Assembly: GCA_023423975.1 (NCBI GenBank)
Contig: JAFAEO010000001.1
Coordinates: forward strand, 310,001-374,000
Reading direction: 5' to 3'
From: Pseudomonadota bacterium
GTDB taxonomy: Bacteria; Pseudomonadota; Gammaproteobacteria; Burkholderiales; Burkholderiaceae_B
DNA length: 64,000 nucleotides
This document shows positions 57,942-64,000 of this stretch, piece by piece; positions within the stretch are counted from its first letter, which is position 1; each line of letters opens with the position of its first letter. The translations under genes and the position numbers were made by a program. The notes beneath the pieces are model-generated. The model did no database searches and had not been told where the DNA came from. It saw nothing but the letters and a program-made list of their open reading frames with translations.

Positions 57942-58016
57942 TGTACGTACAATTATATCTGCAATATCAGATTTGTCTATTGCATTTGAAATTGAATTAC
58001 TTACAATGTACGTACA
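57942..58016. promoter_or_regulatory. Two TGTACGTACA operators in the divergent GntR/hydratase region
   Basis: TGTACGTACA occurs at 57942-57951 and 58007-58016, centres 65 bp apart, about six helical turns, which would allow looping. The second lies just before a -10-like TATATT (58024-58029), fitting repression of the hydratase operon; the first is nearer the regulator gene and fits autoregulation. Confidence 0.75.
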
Positions 58017-58070
58017 ATTGCCGTATATTTACTCTCTATAACAACAGGCCCATCGACAGGAGACAACCCG

Positions 58071-58868
58071 ATGTTCGCGCTGCCCGAATATGCCACGATC
58101 ACGACCGCAATCAAGTCAGATCACATTCTGTTGATCACACTGAACCGGCCCGAGGTGGCCAACGCCCTGAACACCCAAATGGGAGAAGAGCTGCTTGATC
58201 TGTGGAACCGCCTGATCGCAGATCCGGGACCTGTACGCTGTGTCGTCCTGACCGGCGCGGGCGACCGGATCTTCTGTGCGGGCGGAGATCTGAAGGAGCG
58301 CAATGGCATGAGCAAAGCGCAATGGCAACGACAGCATGAGTTGTTCGAGCGCATGTACTGGACCCTGGTCGATCTTCCTTATCCGGTGATTGCAGCGGTC
58401 AATGGGCATGCGTACGCCGGTGGCCTGGAAATGGCCATGTGCTGCGACTTCATCTATGCCAGCAAGACCGCGCGCTTTGCCCTGACCGAAGTCACGCTTG
58501 GCATCATGCCTGGCGCCGGCGGCACCCAGAATCTGCCACGAGCTGTGGGCGATCGCAGGGCCAAAGAGATCCTGATGACCGGACGTCCATTTGATTGCAA
58601 CGATGCGTTGCAATGGGGGTTGCTCAATAAAGTATGCGAGCCGGAACAAACGCTGGAACAGGCCCTGGAAACTGCGGCATGCATTGCCGGCAATGCCCCG
58701 CTTTCGGTGCGCCAGATCAAAAAATCGGTTCGTTACGGCGGGCAAATGGAATTGCGTACGGCATACCGTTTCGAAGTCGAGGCCTATAACCAGCTGATCG
58801 ACACCGAAGACCGGCATGAAGGGGTCAAGGCATTCAATGAGAAACGCAAGCCGGTTTTCAGGGGATAA
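58071..58868 (+). CDS. Enoyl-CoA hydratase/isomerase
   Basis: A 265-residue crotonase-fold enzyme: oxyanion-hole residues in FCAGGDLKE and NGHAYAGGLEMAMC, and the catalytic region TEVTLGIMPGAGGTQNLPR with one of the two hydratase glutamates. It adds water to, or isomerises, an unsaturated acyl-CoA. CAGGAGA precedes the ATG. It is the first gene of a tight operon with MmgE/PrpD and CaiB genes, so its substrate is probably the CoA ester of a short branched or dicarboxylic acid made by the CoA-transferase. Confidence 0.9.
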   Translation: MFALPEYATITTAIKSDHILLITLNRPEVANALNTQMGEELLDLWNRLIADPGPVRCVVLTGAGDRIFCAGGDLKERNGMSKAQWQRQHELFERMYWTLVDLPYPVIAAVNGHAYAGGLEMAMCCDFIYASKTARFALTEVTLGIMPGAGGTQNLPRAVGDRRAKEILMTGRPFDCNDALQWGLLNKVCEPEQTLEQALETAACIAGNAPLSVRQIKKSVRYGGQMELRTAYRFEVEAYNQLIDTEDRHEGVKAFNEKRKPVFRG

Positions 58869-58871
58869 TAA

Positions 58872-60323
58872 TTGAACACACTGACGCATGACATTGCCCG
58901 CTATATTCACACCTTTGACCAAAGCACGGTACCGCCGCATGCCTATCAGTTGGCAACAACGGGGATGATCGACTGTATGGGCTGCATGTTTGCCGGCGCC
59001 CATGAACCGCTGGTGCATATTCTGGGGCGCCACTTTACGGGGACCACGAGCGCCCAGGCCGACTCGCCGATCCCCGTGCCCTTTCTGGGTGCCTATTTTC
59101 GGCATACCGATGCCGCCTGCCTTTGGGCAGCAGCCAGCCATGCGCTCGATTATGATGACGTAGCCATGTCAGCGCATCCAAGCACTGTACTTATGCCAAG
59201 TGTGATTACCGCCGCCTGGGAGTTGTCTAGCAGCGGCAAAGAGGTGCTCAATGCCTATATTATTGGTTACGAAATTTGGGCAGAGCTGTTTGGCCGTGAG
59301 GCGGATCCCTATCATCTCAAAGGCTGGCACCCCACTGCAGTATTCGGGACCGTTGCCGCCGCCGGGGCGCTGGCCTATTTGTACCGGATGGATAGGCAAA
59401 CCACCACCATGGCGCTGGGCATCGCCGCCAGCATGGCAAGTGGGCTGGTTGCCAATTTCGGCACCATGACCAAGCCGTATCACGCAGGGCGTGCCGCTGC
59501 CAACGCGGTGGAAGCAGTGCAACTGGCCAGGCTGGGCATGACCGCCTGCGCCGACGTTTTTGAACACAAAGCGGGGTTTTTGAACGCCCTTTCGCCAGGC
59601 GGCCGCATCAATGTAAACGAAGCGGTAACGCTGGGCCGAACCTTGCATATTACCGAGTCCGGTCTTAATATCAAACGCTATCCCGTTTGCTATTCCAGCC
59701 ATCGCATTATCGACGGCATGCTTGCACTGGTGCAGCAACACGAGCTGACACCAGACGCCATCGTTTCGATCGATGCCACTATCGGACGCCCGCAAGCTTC
59801 CATGCTGCGCAACCGGAGACCGGCAACCAAACTGGAAGCCAAATTCAGTTTGGAATTTGCGATCGCCGCCGCTTTGCTGGCGGGCAAAGTAGGTCTGGCC
59901 GAACTGTCCGACGCATTTGTGAGCCATGCACAGTTGCAGGCTATCTATCCGAAAATCAGCGTCCATGCCATTGATGACCCGGATCCTGCAGACCCTGCTT
60001 TCTCCATCACCGACCGGCTCTCAGTGACGTTGAAAAACGGCACCGTTCTGGATTCAGGACCAATACGCTATCCCAGCGGCCATGCACGTCTGCCCCTGAC
60101 GCAGCAGCAGTTACAGGAAAAATTCATGGATTGCGTGGCTATTGGACGCTCAGTTGGGGACTCAGTCAGGGACGTACGTGAAGACGCCGGTGCGCGCACA
60201 GACAATAGCGCTGCATTGACTGCGCCGCAGGCAGGCCTGGACCGCAGTCGCGCCCAGCAACTTTACCAGGCACTAAATCATCTGCCGGACGTTGCCAATA
60301 TCAGAACATTGTTTACAGCATGA
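58872..60323 (+). CDS. MmgE/PrpD-family protein
   Basis: A 483-residue protein of the family that includes 2-methylcitrate dehydratase, cis-aconitate decarboxylase and iminodisuccinate epimerase. Family blocks: ASHALDYDDVAMSAHPSTV with the catalytic Asp/His region, GWHPTAVFGTVAAAGAL, GTMTKPYHAGRAAANAVEAV and YPVCYSSHRIIDG. The gene starts with TTG, 4 bases after the hydratase stop, with AGGGG at good spacing; the next Met is 32 residues in and would remove conserved sequence. Its stop overlaps the CaiB start by ATGA. Acts on a tricarboxylate-like acid; which one is not clear. Confidence 0.88.
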   Translation: MNTLTHDIARYIHTFDQSTVPPHAYQLATTGMIDCMGCMFAGAHEPLVHILGRHFTGTTSAQADSPIPVPFLGAYFRHTDAACLWAAASHALDYDDVAMSAHPSTVLMPSVITAAWELSSSGKEVLNAYIIGYEIWAELFGREADPYHLKGWHPTAVFGTVAAAGALAYLYRMDRQTTTMALGIAASMASGLVANFGTMTKPYHAGRAAANAVEAVQLARLGMTACADVFEHKAGFLNALSPGGRINVNEAVTLGRTLHITESGLNIKRYPVCYSSHRIIDGMLALVQQHELTPDAIVSIDATIGRPQASMLRNRRPATKLEAKFSLEFAIAAALLAGKVGLAELSDAFVSHAQLQAIYPKISVHAIDDPDPADPAFSITDRLSVTLKNGTVLDSGPIRYPSGHARLPLTQQQLQEKFMDCVAIGRSVGDSVRDVREDAGARTDNSAALTAPQAGLDRSRAQQLYQALNHLPDVANIRTLFTA

Positions 60324-61591
60324 GTGGTCGTCAAAGCGACAGCGATAGCGCCACAGCCAGCATGAAACCCCTATTGAACAATCAATCGGACAATCAATTG
60401 GACAACCACACACCCAACGGCCCGCTCAAGGGCATTCGCATTGCCGACCTGACCTCTGTGGTCATGGGCCCCTTTGCCACGCAGTTGCTGGCGGACCTTG
60501 GCGCAGATGTCATCAAAATAGAATCCCCGGCAGGTGACACCACCCGGAACATGGGTCACAGAAACAATAAAGGAATGGGCGCCAATTTCCTGCAATTGAA
60601 CCGGAACAAGCGCTCGATCGTACTGGACCTGAAAACCGATGATGGCCGCCAGGCTTGCCTGGACATTGCCGCCACCGCAGACGTTTTCCTATATAACGTT
60701 CGCCCACAGGCGATGGCCAGACTGGGCCTGTCCTACGATGCGGTCCGCGCCGTCAATCCGCACATTGTCTACGCAGGCACCTATGGGTTTGGCAACGCCG
60801 GCCCCTATGCAGGCAAACCGGCATACGACGACCTGATCCAGGGCATGACGGGCATTGCAGCACTATACCAGCAACACACTGGTGAGCCGCCACGTTATGT
60901 ACCACTGACCATGGCCGACAAAATTATTGGCATGCAGGTTGCCATTGCCTGCCTGGCAGGTGTCCTGGAAAGCAGAAGCTCCGGACAAGGCCAATCGATA
61001 GAAATTCCCATGTTCGAGGGGATGGCGCAATTTGTACTGGGCGATCATTTCGGCGGCGCTACTTTCGTGCCGCCAAAAGGCGAAATGGGATACGCGCGGC
61101 TTCTGACCGAATCGCGCAAGCCCTATATGACACTTGACGGTTATATCTGCACCGTGATCCATACTGACAGGCACTGGCAGAATTTTCTGGGGCTGCTGAA
61201 CCGACAGGACCTGCTGCAGGCAGACTCGCCCTTTGCCACCATCGCCTCACGTGGCGTGCATGTTAACCAAGTATACGGCTTTATTGAAGACACCCTGCGC
61301 ACGCGTAGTACGGCCCACTGGCTTGAAGCGCTGGGCCAGGCGGATATTCCGGTGGCTCCGCTATACGCGGTTGGCGATCTGCTGGACGACCCGCATCTGA
61401 AGGCGGTCCAGCAGATTGTCGAGCTTGACCATCCTACGGAAGGTCGCTTGCGAACGGTTGCACCCTTGGGCACCTATTCGCGCACCCAGCCGTCCATTTA
61501 CCGGCATGCCCCCAATCTTGGGGAGCACACAGATGAAATATTGCAGGAGACGGCCAGGGCGATCAGCTCTCGACGCGATTCGCGTCAATAA
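60320..61591 (+). CDS. CaiB/BaiF family class III CoA-transferase
   Basis: A 423-residue enzyme that moves CoA between carboxylic acids. The start block IRIADLTSVVMGPFATQLLA, DLGADVIKIESP, the middle VYAGTYGFGNAGPYAGKPAYDDL region with the catalytic Asp, and a C-terminal VAPLYAVGDLLDDPHLKA are typical. An extra Asn-rich lead of about 30 residues precedes the usual start. It is third in the hydratase-PrpD-CaiB operon and would activate the acid whose CoA ester the hydratase uses. Its last 29 bases overlap the convergent maeB gene. Confidence 0.9.
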   Translation: MSGRQSDSDSATASMKPLLNNQSDNQLDNHTPNGPLKGIRIADLTSVVMGPFATQLLADLGADVIKIESPAGDTTRNMGHRNNKGMGANFLQLNRNKRSIVLDLKTDDGRQACLDIAATADVFLYNVRPQAMARLGLSYDAVRAVNPHIVYAGTYGFGNAGPYAGKPAYDDLIQGMTGIAALYQQHTGEPPRYVPLTMADKIIGMQVAIACLAGVLESRSSGQGQSIEIPMFEGMAQFVLGDHFGGATFVPPKGEMGYARLLTESRKPYMTLDGYICTVIHTDRHWQNFLGLLNRQDLLQADSPFATIASRGVHVNQVYGFIEDTLRTRSTAHWLEALGQADIPVAPLYAVGDLLDDPHLKAVQQIVELDHPTEGRLRTVAPLGTYSRTQPSIYRHAPNLGEHTDEILQETARAISSRRDSRQ

Positions 61592-63854
61592 CCGTCAGCG
61601 CAGCCATATTAACGATGCGTCGAACAGTAGAACTTGAGGTCAGGATGTGCACTGGCGCATTCACACCCAACAGGAACGGTCCGACCGCCACGTTGCCCCC
61701 GGCCACGGTTTTGAGCAGGTTATAGGCAATATTGCCCGAATCAACATTGGGGCAGACCAGCAGGTTGGCTGATCCTTTCAATGTCGATGAAGGCAGAATG
61801 CGCTCGCGCAGCACTTCATTCAATGCGCAGTCGCCATGCATTTCACCGTCAATTTCCAGCTCCGGATCCTGTGCCCGCACCAGCTCGAGCGCACGCCGCA
61901 TCTTGTCTCCAGAAGCTGAACTGCCCGAGCCGAAATTGGATCGCGACAGCAGTGCGACCTTGGGCACAACGTCCATCTGCGCCAGTACCTTGGCCGCAGC
62001 CAGGGTGTACTCGGCAATCTGTTCGGCGGTAGGATCATCATTGATGTGGGTATCGACCAGGGCCACCATGCGCTGATCCAGCAGCAGAATATTCATGGCT
62101 GCGTACGAAGTTGTGCCTGGTTTTTTACCGATCATCTGGTCAACGAAACGCAAATGGTCATGATAGGAGCCTACCGTGCCGCAAATCATGCCATCGGCAT
62201 CGCCGACATGAACCATCATGGCGCCGATCAGGGTCAGGCGGCGGCGCATTTCCACGCGCGCCATTTCCTTTGTGATACCACTGCGGCACATGACTTCCCA
62301 GTATTTGGTCCAGTACTGATGAAAGCGAGAGTCAAATTCCGGATTGGTTACCTCTACGTCCTCGCCCAGTTTCAGACGCAGTCCATATTTTTCAATGCGG
62401 GCCAGCAGGACAGAAGGACGCCCCACCAGGATCGGACGCGCCAGCTTTTCATCGACCACAACCTGCACCGCACGCAATACACGCTCGTCTTCGCCTTCGG
62501 TAAAGACAATGCGCGCCTTGCCGCCGTCGCGGACAATCTGTTTGGCCGAGGCAAACAGCGGCTTCATGAAAGCGCCGGAATGATACACAAACTGCTGCAG
62601 CCTTTCGGCATAGGCCTCCAGATCATCCAGCGGGCGTGTTGCCACACCGCTTTCCATGGCCGCCTTGGCCACAGCAGGTGCCACCCGGACAATCAGACGG
62701 GGATCGAAAGGCTTGGGAATCAGATATTCCGGGCCAAATGACAAATCATAGCCACCGTAGGCAGTAGCGACCACATCGCTGATTTCCTCTTTGGCCAGCC
62801 CGGCGATCGCATAAACCGCGGCTTTTTCCATTTCACGGGTGATGGTGGTGGCGCCCACATCCAGCGCGCCGCGGAAAATATACGGGAAGCACAGTACGTT
62901 ATTGACCTGATTGGGAAAATCGGAGCGGCCGGTGGCCATGACCACGTCGTCACGCACAGCCAATGCCACTTCGGGCATGATTTCCGGGTTCGGATTGGCC
63001 AGCGCCAGGATCAGCGGACGTGCTGCCATGCTTTTGACCATTTCGGGCTTGAGCACACCACCGGCGGACAAGCCCAGGAATACATCGGCGCCGTCGATCA
63101 CATCGGCCAGCGTACGGTGCTCGGTCTTCTGCGCAAAGCGCTGCATTTCAGGGCCCATGGGCGTGTTACGGCCTTCATAAACCACCCCGTCGATATCCGT
63201 CACAAATACATTTTCCAGCGGCAGACCCAGATCCACCATCAGATCCAGACATGCCAGCGCTGCTGCGCCGGCTCCGGACGACACCACCTTCACGTTTGTA
63301 ATATCTTTGCCGACCACGATCAGGCCATTGATAAAGGCCGCCGCAACGGTAATCGCGGTGCCATGCTGATCGTCATGGAAAACAGGAATACTCATGCGCT
63401 CGCGCAGTTTGCGCTCCACCTCGAAACACTCCGGCGCCTTGATGTCTTCCAGATTGATACCGCCAAAAGTGGCCTCAAGCCCCGCAATAATTTCCACCAG
63501 CTTGTCCGGATCAGTTTCGTTGATCTCAATATCAAAAACATCCAGACCGGCAAATTTCTTGAACAGGACGGCCTTGCCTTCCATAACCGGCTTGGAAGCC
63601 AGCGCACCGATATTTCCCAGGCCGAGCACAGCGGTGCCATTACTAATGACGCCCACCAGATTGCCACGTGCGGTATAGCGGAATGCATTGAGAGGGTCAG
63701 CTACGATTTCTTCACAGGCAGCCGCCACACCAGGCGTATAGGCCAGGCCCAGGTCCCGTTGGGTGACCAGCGGCTTGGTAGCGGTAATGGAAATTTTGCC
63801 TGGCACGGGAAATTCGTGATAATCCAGCGCGGATTGACGATCGATAGTACTCAT
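61563..63854 (-). CDS. maeB: NADP-dependent malic enzyme with phosphotransacetylase-like domain
   Basis: A 763-residue two-part enzyme. The N-terminal malic domain (about 1-430) decarboxylates malate to pyruvate; visible are YTPGVAAACEEI, the catalytic Lys region and metal site in FHDDQHGTAITVAAAFINGL, and the NADP fold with GAGAAALACLDL. The C-terminal third (about 435-760) is a phosphotransacetylase-like domain, usually inactive and regulatory in MaeB. Length fits E. coli MaeB (759). It is convergent with the CaiB gene, overlapping it by 29 bases. The AT-rich region after 63880 holds its promoter. Confidence 0.96.
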   Translation of the reverse strand: MSTIDRQSALDYHEFPVPGKISITATKPLVTQRDLGLAYTPGVAAACEEIVADPLNAFRYTARGNLVGVISNGTAVLGLGNIGALASKPVMEGKAVLFKKFAGLDVFDIEINETDPDKLVEIIAGLEATFGGINLEDIKAPECFEVERKLRERMSIPVFHDDQHGTAITVAAAFINGLIVVGKDITNVKVVSSGAGAAALACLDLMVDLGLPLENVFVTDIDGVVYEGRNTPMGPEMQRFAQKTEHRTLADVIDGADVFLGLSAGGVLKPEMVKSMAARPLILALANPNPEIMPEVALAVRDDVVMATGRSDFPNQVNNVLCFPYIFRGALDVGATTITREMEKAAVYAIAGLAKEEISDVVATAYGGYDLSFGPEYLIPKPFDPRLIVRVAPAVAKAAMESGVATRPLDDLEAYAERLQQFVYHSGAFMKPLFASAKQIVRDGGKARIVFTEGEDERVLRAVQVVVDEKLARPILVGRPSVLLARIEKYGLRLKLGEDVEVTNPEFDSRFHQYWTKYWEVMCRSGITKEMARVEMRRRLTLIGAMMVHVGDADGMICGTVGSYHDHLRFVDQMIGKKPGTTSYAAMNILLLDQRMVALVDTHINDDPTAEQIAEYTLAAAKVLAQMDVVPKVALLSRSNFGSGSSASGDKMRRALELVRAQDPELEIDGEMHGDCALNEVLRERILPSSTLKGSANLLVCPNVDSGNIAYNLLKTVAGGNVAVGPFLLGVNAPVHILTSSSTVRRIVNMAALTVIDANRVES

Positions 63855-64000
63855 GGCGGTAGCCTCCTGAAGAATTGATTTTGCACCTAGTTTAGGCTTT
63901 CTTCATAACTAAATTATTTTCAATTATGATACTGATATATCAATTACCTTATATCTGCTTAAAAATTGAACACACCTACTGCCGATGCGCTTGAACACAG

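Noticed and set aside
58116..59141. 341-codon minus-strand frame opposite the hydratase and PrpD genes
   Set aside because: Overlaps two well-supported genes on the other strand and shows no motif.

Overview
The window is a chromosomal segment from a betaproteobacterium of the order Burkholderiales, most likely family Alcaligenaceae (Advenella-, Bordetella- or Pusillimonas-like). The evidence is four orphan 'Bug' periplasmic solute-binding proteins, the hemA-prfA-prmC-grxD cluster, a B12-dependent MetH beside a B12-riboswitch-controlled receptor, and the many GntR/IclR-controlled catabolic operons typical of that family. Genus cannot be settled by eye. No insertion sequence, integrase, phage gene or CRISPR array was seen. 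Coding density is high and genes lie on both strands.

Layout. 1-1000: start of an enolase-superfamily sugar-acid enzyme with its FadR-type regulator. 1.2-3.5 kb: FMN-binding flavoprotein, small secreted protein, ZIP metal transporter. 3.6-4.6 kb: a type VI secretion amidase effector/immunity pair (Tae4/Tai4) without secretion machinery. 4.7-7.8 kb: FadR-type regulator, TauE-like exporter and a divergent Bug protein. 8-12.5 kb: phytase-like esterase, type II NADH dehydrogenase, AidB-like acyl-CoA dehydrogenase. 12.8-15.7 kb: copper module copA-cueR behind a textbook 19-bp-spacer CueR promoter. 15.8-18.9 kb: thioesterase, a strong promoter with no gene behind it, a 51-residue peptide, an OmpA lipoprotein and an MmyB-like regulator. 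18.9-25.9 kb: vitamin B12 region with metH, cobalamin riboswitch, BtuB-like receptor and BtuF-like binding protein.

25.8-33.8 kb is housekeeping: folB, ttcA, queF, an EI24 membrane protein, then grxD, prmC, prfA and hemA on the other strand, followed by a tRNA-Phe with an unusual acceptor-stem mismatch. 34.5-36.1 kb: sirtuin and a DUF2380 protein. 36.1-48 kb is catabolic: a GntR-controlled D-threonate-type operon (permease, kinase, PdxA2), an IclR-controlled operon (Bug, cupin, two SDR enzymes), and a peptidase-Bug unit with another IclR regulator. 48.4-49.9 kb: FetA/FetB-like ABC transporter. 50.0-55.2 kb: the most unusual pair, a membrane TrkA-N/RyR protein and a TIR-transmembrane-propeller protein. 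56-61.6 kb: a Bug protein, a GntR regulator and a divergent enoyl-CoA hydratase/MmgE-PrpD/CaiB operon. The window ends with maeB.

The catabolic loci share a pattern: a binding protein, a few enzymes acting on hydroxy- or CoA-activated acids, and a local GntR or IclR repressor. Two separate GntR/HutC loci carry the same palindrome, TGTACGTACA, twice each at their promoters, which suggests related or cross-acting repressors. The best candidate for an undescribed system is the TIR/RyR pair.
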